DNA of 64,000 bases, taken from NCBI GenBank assembly GCA_019509785.1, contig JAEKLQ010000035.1:1-64000 (forward strand), in the 5' to 3' direction. The translations under genes were made by a program, and so were the position numbers. Below are positions 9,405 through 17,548 of this stretch, one piece after another. The notes under the pieces were generated by a model that was not told the DNA's origin, did not search any database, and saw nothing but the letters and a program-made list of their open reading frames with translations. The number at the start of each line of letters is the position of its first letter. The first letter of the stretch is position 1. The DNA is from Fibrobacterota bacterium (GTDB lineage Bacteria; Fibrobacterota; Fibrobacteria; UBA11236).

Positions 9405-9524
9405 CGAAGATTCGCCCCCGGGACCGGCCCCGGCGCGGCGGGCGCATCTTACCGCCGTTTGGGAGGTGCCGGGACCGGCCGCAGGGGCGGTCGGGAGTTG
9501 GGTCGAAAGGGCGTTACGCGCGCC

Positions 9525-9944
9525 TTAAGCCGGGATCATCTGGCGATGCGGGGCCCGGATGTAGGCCTTCGCCGCGTTCTTACGCTCCGTATACGTCGCC
9601 AATTGTTTCCGGATTTCGGCCATCTTGCCTTGCATCTGGCGGATCATCTGGTGATCGATGGCCTGGATGCGCGTTCCCGCGTCCAGGAGCAGATTCCGCT
9701 TCTCTTCGACCAGGGCGCGTTCATTGGAAGGAACCAGGCGCTCCGCCTGGTATTCCTTGAGCAATACGGACAACGTTTGCGAAGCCTGCGCGGTATGCCC
9801 CAGTATTTTCTCGCGCGCATCGATCACCTTCTGGATGCGGGCTTCGTCTTCGGGCAGGATTTTCCGGGTCACGTCGGCGGCCATCTGGTAAAGGCCGTAG
9901 AGGACGTCGATTTCGGAGATGATTTTCTGCGTCAGGGAGTGCAT
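9525..9944 (-). CDS. Putative FliT/FlgN-like flagellar chaperone
   Basis: This is a 139-residue, mostly helical protein with no signal peptide. It contains heptad-like stretches such as LLKEYQAERLVPSNE and EIRKQLATYTERKNA. It lies 13 bases after fliS, in the position where fliT or a FlgN-like chaperone usually sits in fliD-fliS operons. The ATG has GGGAAGGGAACC just upstream. I recognise no diagnostic motif, so the function is inferred from context and shape: binding flagellar filament-cap or hook-junction proteins in the cytoplasm. The gene is convergent with rsmA across a 120-base GC-rich spacer. Confidence 0.55.
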   Translation of the reverse strand: MHSLTQKIISEIDVLYGLYQMAADVTRKILPEDEARIQKVIDAREKILGHTAQASQTLSVLLKEYQAERLVPSNERALVEEKRNLLLDAGTRIQAIDHQMIRQMQGKMAEIRKQLATYTERKNAAKAYIRAPHRQMIPA

Positions 9945-9957
9945 GGTTCCCTTCCCC

Positions 9958-10386
9958 TTACGACACCAGGGAGAGTTGGGCGCCGCTCTTTTGGGACAGC
10001 GCGCCGTGATCCTCGCGGCGTACGTTTTCGATCGCCACCAGCCAGGCTTCGCGCAGCATGCTCATCATGCCCGCCACATCGCGCAAGGCCTGTACGGACC
10101 GATCCTTGATGGCCTGGGTGAGATGGCGGGAATAGAACTCGTACAAGCGGAACAGGTTCCGCGCGATATCCCCCCCGCGCTCCATGTCCAAGGCGCACAT
10201 CAGCTCGGTGAGACCGTTCTGGACGCGCTGCACCGCGCGCACCATCTTCTCCACGTTCTTGGTGTCGAGCTCCTCTTCCGCCTTTTTCGTCCACTTGATG
10301 CAGTGGTCGTAAATCATGATCACCAGCTTGCCGCGATCGGCGGTGGTCACATTGGCGTTCTTGTAGCTCTGATGGGCGTATGACAT
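9958..10386 (-). CDS. fliS: Flagellar secretion chaperone FliS
   Basis: FliS binds newly made flagellin in the cytoplasm and keeps it unfolded for export. The 142-residue product starts MSYAHQSYKNANVTTADRG and continues LVIMIYDHCIKWTKKAEEEL, matching the family pattern in which a Tyr-rich N-terminus is followed by an LI-x-MLYDG-like segment. It has the usual length and an all-helical composition. The gene starts just after the fliD stop codon and precedes the FliT-like gene, so the three are probably one transcript. No flagellin gene is in the window. Confidence 0.92.
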   Translation of the reverse strand: MSYAHQSYKNANVTTADRGKLVIMIYDHCIKWTKKAEEELDTKNVEKMVRAVQRVQNGLTELMCALDMERGGDIARNLFRLYEFYSRHLTQAIKDRSVQALRDVAGMMSMLREAWLVAIENVRREDHGALSQKSGAQLSLVS

Positions 10387-10388
10387 CG

Positions 10389-12518
10389 TTACCTCGATAA
10401 GCCGCTGCTGCTGAACGCGGCGCTTTGGGACTTGAGCTTGGAGACGGATAATTCCAGGTTCGCGAACTGCTGGGTCAGGCGGTCCTTGACGCTTGCCACT
10501 TGGGATTCCAACTGGGCGATCTTGGTGTCCTCTTGGTTGATCTGATCCTGGTAATTCTTGGCGGTGGTGGTGACGAAGCCGTCGACGAAGTTCGTGATCT
10601 TGTCGTAGAAATCGCGGATCTGGCCCGCCACCCCGCGCACGAAAACGACCTTGCCAGGACCACTGCCTGCGGCGGCTTGCACCGCCATGCCATTCGAGTC
10701 ACCGGAGGTCGAATTCAGCAGGTCCCCGTCGCCGCTCACGGTGGCGGCGCTCCAGTTGGTTCCGCTCGATTTATCCGTGTCGATCCGCTGGCCGGCGGGA
10801 TCAATGTCGTATACGCCCGTCCTGGTGTCCTTCGTATAGGTTCCGAACTGGTGGGACGAATTCGTCATGTACCCGCCGGTAATGAAAATCCGCTTTACGC
10901 CTTCGAAGTCCGAGTCCAGGGCGGCGCTGAAGGTATCGCTTTTGATGGTCAGGAACCCGGTCTTCTGTTCCGAGGTGATGCCGACCGAGGCCAGGCTGCT
11001 GAATCGGCTGACATGGTTGTCGGTCAGTTCCGACATCATGCTGGTCATCATCCCCTGGATCTGCGAGCGTAGCCCTAAGATGGAAGAATCGCCGGCGAAA
11101 GGGCCCTTATCGATCGTAGTCGTCTGCTGGGACTGGCTGTTCGAGGGATCGGCGCTCTTAGTGACGTTGATCTTCGACTTATCGTCGATGAATTTGATCA
11201 ATTGGTTATAGCTATCCAGGAAGTCCTGGACCTTCTTCGTGATGCCGTCCTTATCGAAATCCAAGGTCAGCTTGATGTTCTGGGTGGGATCGGCCCGCTT
11301 CAAGATGAAGACGGTTCCATTGACCGTGTTATCATCCCGGTTGGTTTGCGACGACACCGACATGTCGTTCATCAGGTAGAAAGCCTTGCTGCCTTGGGAG
11401 ACCACGTTCTTGAAGGCGCTCTTGGTCACCGCCGCGCCCAGCCCGAGCTTGGACCCCGAGCTATCGGCATCGTTCAGGCTCAAATTGAGGGCCATGGTGC
11501 TGACGCCGCCGGCGGCGTCGAGGACCTCGATCTCGCCCGAGGTGTTCAAGGAGACGGTGGCTTTGGCCCCGAATTGGGCCTGGATGGAAGCCACCAGGTC
11601 GCCCACCGTCTGGACCGCCGTGTTGGCGATGGTGAAGCTGGAATTGATGGCAGTGCCGTCGCTGGCCGTGCCGGTGAAATTGATCTGGTCGTTGTTGGTC
11701 AGATTCGAGGCCGAGCCGATGCTCTGGAACAGGCTCGCGAAGGTGGTGGCCGCGGTCGCGGGCCCGCCCGCGGCTTGGCGGAAGTCGAAGTTGGCGCGCA
11801 ACGCCTGCTTTTGGGTGGTGGCCGTCTGCTGCGTCACCAAATCCAACCCGTCGGCGAAGATGCTCTGGGCTTCTTTGCCCGCCACGGCATTCAGCTGGAA
11901 CGCCTTGGTCCCTTCGTCCACGGCGGTGAGCATGAGGCGGTAATCCGTATCGCCCATCTTCAGCACCGAGGCGGTCGCTCCCGTGCCTTTGGCGCGATTG
12001 ATTTTGTTGGCGATGTCCGTTATGGTATCGGTAGCGGTTATATCGATCTGCACCGATGTCGCGGTGGGATCCGCCTTCAGGGCCGCCGCCGAAGTCGAGA
12101 TGGTAAAGCTGCCGGTGAGGCTGAGCGAGGCATTGGAATTGGCGAAGGAACCGGAAGCCACCTTCAGGGAGCTGGCCAGGTTCATCACCTTCACGTCGTA
12201 ATTTCCCACGGTGGCTTTATCGCCTCCGGTGATATCGGCGACGGTGGCATCCGAGGAGGTGTTCTTGAACACGTTGAACACCGTGCTCTTGTCCATCGCC
12301 GAAGCCTGGGTATCGAAATCGTTGAGCTTGGTTTTAAGATCGTTGAAGGTCGAAAGCTTCAGTTGGATTTGGGATTGCGCATTCTCTTCCCGGGTGACCT
12401 TCTGCTGTTCGATGGAAATCAGGCCCGTGATGATGGAGTTGGTATCCAGGCCCGTGGCCAAGCCCCCCACCTGCAGGAGCCCCGCCTGCGAACCTACTCC
12501 TGAAGTTGAATCTGCCAT
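10389..12518 (-). CDS. fliD: Flagellar filament cap / hook-associated protein 2 (FliD)
   Basis: FliD forms the cap under which flagellin subunits fold at the filament tip. The N-terminus carries the family pattern GLATGLDTNSIITGLISIE at about residues 18-36. The C-terminus has the expected coiled segment INQEDTKIAQLESQVASVKD followed by LTQQFANLELSVSKLKSQSA. The middle is rich in Ser, Thr, Ala and Gly, as in variable cap domains. At 709 residues it is longer than enterobacterial FliD (about 470) and implies extra outer domains. ATG 12518 is chosen over an upstream in-frame GTG at 12539 because GGGAG lies 5 bases before it. A sigma-28-like promoter lies upstream. Confidence 0.93.
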   Translation of the reverse strand: MADSTSGVGSQAGLLQVGGLATGLDTNSIITGLISIEQQKVTREENAQSQIQLKLSTFNDLKTKLNDFDTQASAMDKSTVFNVFKNTSSDATVADITGGDKATVGNYDVKVMNLASSLKVASGSFANSNASLSLTGSFTISTSAAALKADPTATSVQIDITATDTITDIANKINRAKGTGATASVLKMGDTDYRLMLTAVDEGTKAFQLNAVAGKEAQSIFADGLDLVTQQTATTQKQALRANFDFRQAAGGPATAATTFASLFQSIGSASNLTNNDQINFTGTASDGTAINSSFTIANTAVQTVGDLVASIQAQFGAKATVSLNTSGEIEVLDAAGGVSTMALNLSLNDADSSGSKLGLGAAVTKSAFKNVVSQGSKAFYLMNDMSVSSQTNRDDNTVNGTVFILKRADPTQNIKLTLDFDKDGITKKVQDFLDSYNQLIKFIDDKSKINVTKSADPSNSQSQQTTTIDKGPFAGDSSILGLRSQIQGMMTSMMSELTDNHVSRFSSLASVGITSEQKTGFLTIKSDTFSAALDSDFEGVKRIFITGGYMTNSSHQFGTYTKDTRTGVYDIDPAGQRIDTDKSSGTNWSAATVSGDGDLLNSTSGDSNGMAVQAAAGSGPGKVVFVRGVAGQIRDFYDKITNFVDGFVTTTAKNYQDQINQEDTKIAQLESQVASVKDRLTQQFANLELSVSKLKSQSAAFSSSGLSR

Positions 12519-12551
12519 GGATCTCCCGAATCCTTGCACGAGTACATTGGT

Positions 12552-12579
12552 TTATCGACCAAAGAGCCCATGGCCTTTA
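12552..12579 (-). promoter_or_regulatory. fliD: Sigma-28 (FliA)-like promoter of fliD
   Basis: The minus strand reads TAAA, then 16 bases, then GTCGATAA, close to the FliA consensus TAAA-N15-GCCGATAA. The -10 end lies about 34 bases upstream of the fliD ATG, leaving room for a short leader. This fits late-class flagellar expression of fliD-fliS-fliT. Confidence 0.65.
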
Positions 12580-12723
12580 ATCCGGAAGTGGTTCCACTTG
12601 GAGAGCATCGAGTCACAAACAATGACATAAATAGGCCCATTTTCTCCCATAATTACTGATTTTTATGATATTAGAGATGAAGAATCGCAACATCTGTTAC
12701 AGATTAACGATGTTTTGTCACGG

Positions 12724-12762
12724 TATATGACGTAAATTAGACATTCGTCATATATCATGACG
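12724..12762. promoter_or_regulatory. Cluster of ATGACG/CGTCAT sites, candidate enhancer of the sigma-54 promoter
   Basis: TATATGACG at 12724-12732 and CGTCATATA at 12746-12754 form a perfect 9-bp inverted repeat. A third half-site ATGACG at 12757-12762 makes a second palindrome with the middle copy. The cluster lies 60-100 bp upstream of the -24/-12 element at 12821, the usual distance for NtrC-type activator sites. The surrounding 12640-12820 is notably AT-rich compared with the rest of the window. The binding protein is unknown. Confidence 0.5.
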
Positions 12763-12820
12763 GAATAAGCATTTAACCGAAAAATCCTTTACAAATTCGC
12801 ATGAAAAGTGCATAGGACTG

Positions 12821-12838
12821 CTGGAACGGGACTTGCTT
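12821..12838 (+). promoter_or_regulatory. Sigma-54 (-24/-12) promoter of the sigma factor gene
   Basis: The sequence CTGGAACG-N4-TTGCTT matches the sigma-54 consensus TGGCACG-N4-TTGCW with one change. Transcription would start near 12849, giving a leader of about 30 bases to the ATG at 12881. It would need a sigma-54 activator bound upstream; the palindromic cluster at 12724-12762 is suitably placed. Confidence 0.65.
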
Positions 12839-12880
12839 GCTTCAGATTCGACCCCACACCCACCCGCAAAGGACAGGCGA

Positions 12881-13693
12881 ATGACCTTTGACACGACCGA
12901 TGAGACCTTAAAGCGTTATCTGGAAGATATCCGGAAGACGAGCCCCATCGACCGGAAGGATGAGCATTTGCTCTTCAAGCTTTGCCGCGAAGGCAACCGC
13001 GGAGCCCGCGAAAAGCTCGTAAGCGCCAACATGCGCTTCGTGCTTAAAGTGGCCTTGCAGTATCGCGGCTGCCCCATCCCTCTCCCGGACCTCGTGAGCG
13101 AGGGCGCGATGGGCCTTATCCGCGCCATCGAGAGCTTCGATCATAGCCGCGGCCTCAAGTTCATCTCTTACGCCGTTTGGTGGATCAAGGCTTATATCAC
13201 CCGCGCCATCAACGAGCAAGGCTCGCTGATCCGCTTGCCTGCCAATCAGCATTTGCGCGTGCGCAAGGCGCTTAAGGAAAAGAGCAAGGGCAAGGAGCTG
13301 GGCGACGATATCCGCGAATTGATCCAGCTGGGCGAAGCCGGCATCTCTTTTGACGCGCCCCTCAAGACCGATACCAAGACCACCTATCAGGAAGTCTTGC
13401 CGGACGAGAAGGCCGTCAATCCGGAGAACGAAGCCGAAATCCAGGCCGTGGAGCATCTCGCGAAGGACCTGTTGTCCGAGCTGCCCGAAAGGGAAGCCCA
13501 GGTCATCAAGGGCCTGTTCGGCATCAACCATGAGGCCCCGCAGACCTTGCGCGAAGTGGGCGAGACCCTGAACATCTCCCACGAACGCGTGCGCCAACTG
13601 CGCGACCAGGCCCTGCGCCGGATCCGCAAGAACAAGAACAAGGAAGTCCTTCGCGAGAAGTACGAAGGCTACCTGCAAGCGCTGACGAACTGA
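12881..13693 (+). CDS. RNA polymerase sigma-70 family factor, RpoD-like without region 1.1
   Basis: The 270-residue product has regions 1.2 to 4 of a primary-type sigma factor but no long region 1.1. Region 1.2 is TLKRYLEDIRKTSPI. Region 2 includes MRFVLKVALQYRG, DLVSEGAMGLIRAIESFD and YAVWWIKAYITRAI. The region 4.2 helix-turn-helix is TLREVGETLNISHERVRQLR. It lacks the RpoH box, so a group 2/3 factor is most likely. The start at ATG 12881 has AAAGGACAG upstream; a longer frame open from 12833 would overlap the sigma-54 promoter. A strong terminator follows. Its target genes cannot be read from the sequence. Confidence 0.9.
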   Translation: MTFDTTDETLKRYLEDIRKTSPIDRKDEHLLFKLCREGNRGAREKLVSANMRFVLKVALQYRGCPIPLPDLVSEGAMGLIRAIESFDHSRGLKFISYAVWWIKAYITRAINEQGSLIRLPANQHLRVRKALKEKSKGKELGDDIRELIQLGEAGISFDAPLKTDTKTTYQEVLPDEKAVNPENEAEIQAVEHLAKDLLSELPEREAQVIKGLFGINHEAPQTLREVGETLNISHERVRQLRDQALRRIRKNKNKEVLREKYEGYLQALTN

Positions 13694-13717
13694 GATTAGC
13701 GCTTCGATGCGATTGCG

Positions 13718-13752
13718 AAGGCCCCGGGGGAAACCTCGGGGCCTTTCTTTTT
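13718..13752 (+). terminator. Rho-independent terminator of the sigma factor gene
   Basis: AAGGCCCCG (13718-13726) pairs with CGGGGCCTT (13737-13745), a perfect 9-bp stem, followed by TCTTTTT. It starts 24 bases after the stop codon. Confidence 0.9.
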
Positions 13753-13824
13753 GCATTCCGTCATGAAGTTTCGCGGAACCGCGGCGAAGCACGCAAGACT
13801 TCCCACAAAGCTAACTTTCGACCC

Positions 13825-14454
13825 ATGCAGCTCCCTTCCAGCCTTCGGAACCTGTTCGAGCCTGCCTTGCTGGCGGAGTTGGACCGCCGCGCGGAACACC
13901 GGCGCGTGCCGGAAGGCCAAGCCCTGCTTGAACCCGGCCAAATGGTCCGCACCGTGCCGATCGTGATTTCGGGGCTGGTCAAGGTTTCCCGGATCGAACC
14001 CGACGGGCGGGAGCTGTTCCTGTATTACGTGAACCCCGAAGAGACCTGCGCCATGACCTTCACTTGTTGCATGGAAAGCCAGCCGAGCGAAATCCGCGCC
14101 CTCGCGGAGGAGGACGTGGAGCTTTTGGCCGTGCCCGTGCAGGTCATGGACGAATGGCTGGCGAAATACCCTTCGTGGAAATCCTTCGTGATGCGCACCA
14201 TCCGGGCCCGTTTCAACGAATTGCTGCGCACCATCGATCTCATCGCCTTCCAGAACCTGGACCAGCGCTTGGCCGCCTTCCTGCGGGAGAAGGCCCGGGC
14301 GCAGGCATCCTCCCTCATCAACCTGTCCCATGAGGCCGTCGCGAACGAGCTTGCCACCTCGCGCGTAGTCGTATCCCGGCTCCTCAAGAAGCTGGAGCGC
14401 GACGGCAAAGTGCTCCTTTTCCGCAACCAGATAAAGTTGCTCGGGGAATTGTAA
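13825..14454 (+). CDS. Crp/Fnr family transcriptional regulator
   Basis: This is a 209-residue cyclic-nucleotide-binding-type regulator. Residues 20-110 form the beta-roll sensor (GQMVRTVPIVISGLVKVSR, then GRELFLYYV). A long dimer helix follows, and a winged helix-turn-helix near 165-195 contains SHEAVANELATSRVVVSRLL. Three cysteines, C75, C81 and C82, sit in a TCAMTFTCCME patch on the roll. This Cys patch occurs in some redox- or sulfur-responsive Crp/Fnr relatives, but it is not the four-Cys iron-sulfur site of Fnr. OsmC and rhodanese genes follow on the same strand with 58- and 46-base gaps, suggesting a small thiol/sulfur-stress regulon, which is an inference. Confidence 0.88.
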   Translation: MQLPSSLRNLFEPALLAELDRRAEHRRVPEGQALLEPGQMVRTVPIVISGLVKVSRIEPDGRELFLYYVNPEETCAMTFTCCMESQPSEIRALAEEDVELLAVPVQVMDEWLAKYPSWKSFVMRTIRARFNELLRTIDLIAFQNLDQRLAAFLREKARAQASSLINLSHEAVANELATSRVVVSRLLKKLERDGKVLLFRNQIKLLGEL

Positions 14455-14512
14455 CCCAAGTAGCGGACGCGGCCGTGCCCATGGCGTATCTTCCAAACGA
14501 GGAGGGCAGGCC

Positions 14513-14974
14513 ATGGCCCATGAAGTGGAAACGCGCTGGTCGGGTAAGATGGAGTTCCAGGCCGAGGTGGACGGGCATAAGGTGATCATGGACGCCCCGG
14601 AGCGCGTGGGCGGCGAGGATCACGGACCCATCCCCAAGCCTTTCGTGCTGACCGCGCTCACGGGTTGCACCGGGATGGACGTGGTGGCGCTGCTTCGCAA
14701 GCGCGGGAAGACGCTGCGCGAATTCCGCTTGCATGCTTCCGGCGAACTCAGCCGTAGCGCCCCCATCGAATACGTCTCCATCCATCTTACCTACGGGATG
14801 GAAGGGGACGAGGCCGATCGCGAAGCGGCCCTGGAAGCGGTGGACCTCTCGCAAAGCAAATATTGCGGCGTATCCCATATGCTCAAGAAAATCATCCCGG
14901 TAACCTGGGAGGTACGGTATAACGGCGCGATCGCATTCACGAACAAGCCGGCGCAGGAGCGGGCGGCGGCCTGA
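14513..14974 (+). CDS. OsmC/Ohr family protein
   Basis: This 153-residue protein belongs to the OsmC superfamily, whose members reduce organic hydroperoxides using a reactive Cys. The first conserved segment is LTALTGCTGMDVVALLRKRG, with the N-terminal peroxidatic Cys in GCTGMD. The second catalytic Cys position falls in SQSKYCGVSHMLKK. It resembles the OsmC-like (YhfA) subgroup more than Ohr. The ATG has GAGGAGGGC upstream. It lies between a Crp/Fnr regulator and a rhodanese gene and is probably co-transcribed with them. Confidence 0.9.
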   Translation: MAHEVETRWSGKMEFQAEVDGHKVIMDAPERVGGEDHGPIPKPFVLTALTGCTGMDVVALLRKRGKTLREFRLHASGELSRSAPIEYVSIHLTYGMEGDEADREAALEAVDLSQSKYCGVSHMLKKIIPVTWEVRYNGAIAFTNKPAQERAAA

Positions 14975-15020
14975 GAGGCCCGCCTTAAGTTTTGGGTCCT
15001 AAGGGGAAGGGAGATAGACC

Positions 15021-15344
15021 ATGTTTGACGGCTTGAAGAATCTATTGGGTATCGGGAACGCAAATGGCGACGAGATCATCCGATTGGCGGAGCAAGGCGC
15101 GCCTATCGTGGACGTGCGTTCGCCCGCGGAGTTCGCGTCCGGGCATTTTCCGGGATCGGTGAACGTCCCGCTGGACCGGCTGTCCGCGGGGCTTCCGCGC
15201 TACGGAAAGGATCAAGCCCTGATCGTCTGCTGCGCCAGCGGGATGCGTAGCGGCATGGCGAAACGGACCTTGGAAGCGGCAGGGCACGGAACCGTAGTCA
15301 ATGGCGGAGGATGGAGGACCTTGAAAGAGCGACTGGGGAAGTGA
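15021..15344 (+). CDS. Single-domain rhodanese-like sulfurtransferase
   Basis: This 107-residue cytoplasmic rhodanese domain transfers sulfane sulfur from donors to thiol acceptors. It has PIVDVRSPAEFASGHFPGSVN at about residues 28-48 and the active-site loop C71-A-S-G-M-R-S, preceded by a second Cys at position 70. The six-residue loop C-x-x-G-x-R is complete, so it should be active. GGGAAGGGAGATAGACC precedes the ATG. The order Crp/Fnr, OsmC, rhodanese suggests a shared role in sulfur or oxidant handling. Confidence 0.9.
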   Translation: MFDGLKNLLGIGNANGDEIIRLAEQGAPIVDVRSPAEFASGHFPGSVNVPLDRLSAGLPRYGKDQALIVCCASGMRSGMAKRTLEAAGHGTVVNGGGWRTLKERLGK

Positions 15345-15359
15345 ACGCGACGCCCGCAT

Positions 15360-15815
15360 TCACTTCAGGCGGATTTGCAACTCCGTCACGTTGTCCGAGG
15401 AATCGTAGCCGGCCCATTTGAGGTAGATTTCGCGACGCTCATCGCTTATGGCCAGCCCTTTTTTTTCGGCCTTGGCGAAGAACTCCCCCCAGGCATCGGT
15501 GATGGAAGTCATGGGACCCTTGAAGCGGGCGGATAGGCAAGCCCACTCGGGCTCCCAGCGGGCCCGGTAGGGCGACTTCCCGCGCGTGCCGGGCCTCACC
15601 GGATGGCCGGCGCGCAAGGCCAACTTGCCCGGGGCCGCCGGACGGTAACTCCAGACCGGGGGACCGATGAGGACGGTCGTCCCCTCGATGAGGGACTGCA
15701 GATCGTCCATGATTTTCCCGCCTTCGGCGGGCACCTTGGCGTAAGCCACCACCTTGGAGCCGTGCAGGAAGGTGAAGGGCTTGGCGGTCTTCTTCTTGAT
15801 CGGGCCGATCAGCAT
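15360..15815 (-). CDS. GyrI-like / effector-binding-domain protein
   Basis: This is a 151-residue cytoplasmic protein. Its C-terminus, DERREIYLKWAGYDSSDNV followed by TELQIRLK, resembles the end of GyrI-like small-molecule-binding domains, where REVYL and a final TEIQ strand are typical. The middle, GEFFAKAEKKGLAISDER, also fits that fold. No DNA-binding domain is present, so it would be a stand-alone ligand binder. The ATG has GGGAG upstream. The gene is convergent with the rhodanese gene. Identification rests on the last 60 residues only. Confidence 0.55.
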   Translation of the reverse strand: MLIGPIKKKTAKPFTFLHGSKVVAYAKVPAEGGKIMDDLQSLIEGTTVLIGPPVWSYRPAAPGKLALRAGHPVRPGTRGKSPYRARWEPEWACLSARFKGPMTSITDAWGEFFAKAEKKGLAISDERREIYLKWAGYDSSDNVTELQIRLK

Positions 15816-15892
15816 GGCGCGCTCCCGGGCCGGCGGGGCCGCGCTAGATTGGAGCGAACCGTTTTCATAAACCGCATCTCATATTCCGAATT

Positions 15893-17386
15893 TCATATGC
15901 CGTATAGTCCGGCGTACTTGGCTTCGAGGTAAGCCAGGAAAGGCCCGGCCGCGGTCCTGTGGCCGGTGATTTTTTCCATCAGGGCGTCCCCGTCGTAGCG
16001 TCGGCCGTAACGGTAGACGTTCTCGCCCAACCAGGCCTTCAGGGCCCCGAAGCGACCGGCCCGGATGTCGCCGGCTAAGCCCGGCAGGGCGCGCCGCGCG
16101 GCCTCGAAGATTTGGGCGGCGCGCAGGTTGCCCAAGGTGTAGGTGGGGAAATAGCCCAAAAGCCCGCAGCTCCAATGCACGTCTTGCATGTATCCGAGCC
16201 TGGGCTCGGGCGGGGTAACACCGAGGTTACGCTGCATGGATTCGTTCCAGGCCGGCTCCAGATCCGAAGGCTTGAGATCGCCGCTGAAGAGGGCGGTTTC
16301 CAGCTCGAAGCGGAGGACGATATGCAGGTTGTACGTCACCTCATCCGCCTCGACCCGGATGAAGGAAGGCTGCACGCGGTTGATGGCCTTAAGGAAGGCG
16401 TCCAAGGGCAGGCTGGCGAGCGGGCCGGGGAAGGCCGCTTGCAGTCCCGGGTACCGTCCGGTCCAGAAATCCCGCGAGCGTCCCACCTGGTTTTCCCACA
16501 AGCGGGATTGCGATTCATGCACTCCCAGCGAAACGGCTTCGGCCATGGGCGTTCCGTACCATTCGGGAAGGAATCCCTGTTCGTACAGGCCATGGCCGCC
16601 TTCATGCAAAGTGCTGAACAGCGCCGACATGAGATCGCCTTCATGGTAGCGCGTCGTGAGGCGTACGTCGCGGGGATGGGTGCCTTCCGTGAAGGGATGG
16701 GCCGATTCGTCCAGCCTTCCGGCTTCCAGATCGAAGCCCATGGCCGCCAGGATCCCGTGGTTGAAGCCGCGCTGGGCTTCGAGGGGAAAGGTTTTCCCGG
16801 CCAAGGGATCGGGCGCGGACCCCTGGGCCGCGCGGATGCGGCCCAACAAGGGGACGAGTTCGGATTTCAGATCGGCGAGCAGAACGCGGAGGGACGAGGC
16901 GCGCGCGCCGGGCTCGTAATTCTCCAGTAGGGCATCGTAAGGGGTTTCGGCGTAACCGAGGCACTCCGCCTCTTGCCGGCGCAGGGCGATGACCTTGGCG
17001 AGCCACGGATTGAAGGCGGCGGTGTCATTCTTGGGCCGGGCCTCGGCCCAGGCCCGTTGCGCCAGCGAAACGGTTTCGGCGATCTCGGCGGCCAAGGACT
17101 CGGGCAACTTTACCGCCTTGTCCCGATCCCGCTTTAGCTCGCGCACCACCGCGCTCTCGTCTTCGGAGAGCGGCGCGGCCTCGGCGGCGGCCAAGGCTTC
17201 CGCGAGGCGCGGATCGGAAAAGCGCTGGTGCATTACGCGCGCCAGCGCGGCCATCGAACGGGCCCGGCCATCGCCGCCTTTGGGGGGCATATAGGTTTCT
17301 TGATCCCAGGAAAGCACGCCGACGGCGGAGCGGAGCGCGTACAGGTCGCGGCTCAGTTCCAGCACGGTCTCGAAGGCCCGGTTCAT
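15893..17386 (-). CDS. M32 family metallocarboxypeptidase (carboxypeptidase Taq type)
   Basis: M32 enzymes remove C-terminal residues from peptides in the cytoplasm with a metal-dependent HEXXH site. The 497-residue product has HEGGHGLYEQGF with HEXXH near residues 263-267, then SLGVHESQSRLWENQVGRS and GYMQDVHWSCGLLGYFPTY, all family hallmarks. The N-terminal LSWDQETYMPPKGGDGRA is also typical. ATG 17386 is preferred to an in-frame start at 17485 because AAAGGGA precedes it and the family begins near there. The gene is monocistronic and convergent with nothing close by. Confidence 0.93.
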   Translation of the reverse strand: MNRAFETVLELSRDLYALRSAVGVLSWDQETYMPPKGGDGRARSMAALARVMHQRFSDPRLAEALAAAEAAPLSEDESAVVRELKRDRDKAVKLPESLAAEIAETVSLAQRAWAEARPKNDTAAFNPWLAKVIALRRQEAECLGYAETPYDALLENYEPGARASSLRVLLADLKSELVPLLGRIRAAQGSAPDPLAGKTFPLEAQRGFNHGILAAMGFDLEAGRLDESAHPFTEGTHPRDVRLTTRYHEGDLMSALFSTLHEGGHGLYEQGFLPEWYGTPMAEAVSLGVHESQSRLWENQVGRSRDFWTGRYPGLQAAFPGPLASLPLDAFLKAINRVQPSFIRVEADEVTYNLHIVLRFELETALFSGDLKPSDLEPAWNESMQRNLGVTPPEPRLGYMQDVHWSCGLLGYFPTYTLGNLRAAQIFEAARRALPGLAGDIRAGRFGALKAWLGENVYRYGRRYDGDALMEKITGHRTAAGPFLAYLEAKYAGLYGI

Positions 17387-17548
17387 GCATGTCCCTTTCG
17401 GATCGCCGCGCGGGGGCGGAACGGGTTTGGAATCCACAACGTATCGGGACCCTAAAGATACGATTCCATGGCAGGCAGGTGGCAAACGGATTGCGCCCCT
17501 TCCGAGGCGGGCCGCCCAGGTCCTGTCCCTTTTCTAATTTTCCGGACC

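Noticed and set aside
12833-12880. Longer N-terminus for the sigma factor starting at 12833
   Set aside because: It begins inside the -12 part of the sigma-54 promoter and has no ribosome-binding site, whereas ATG 12881 has AAAGGACAG.
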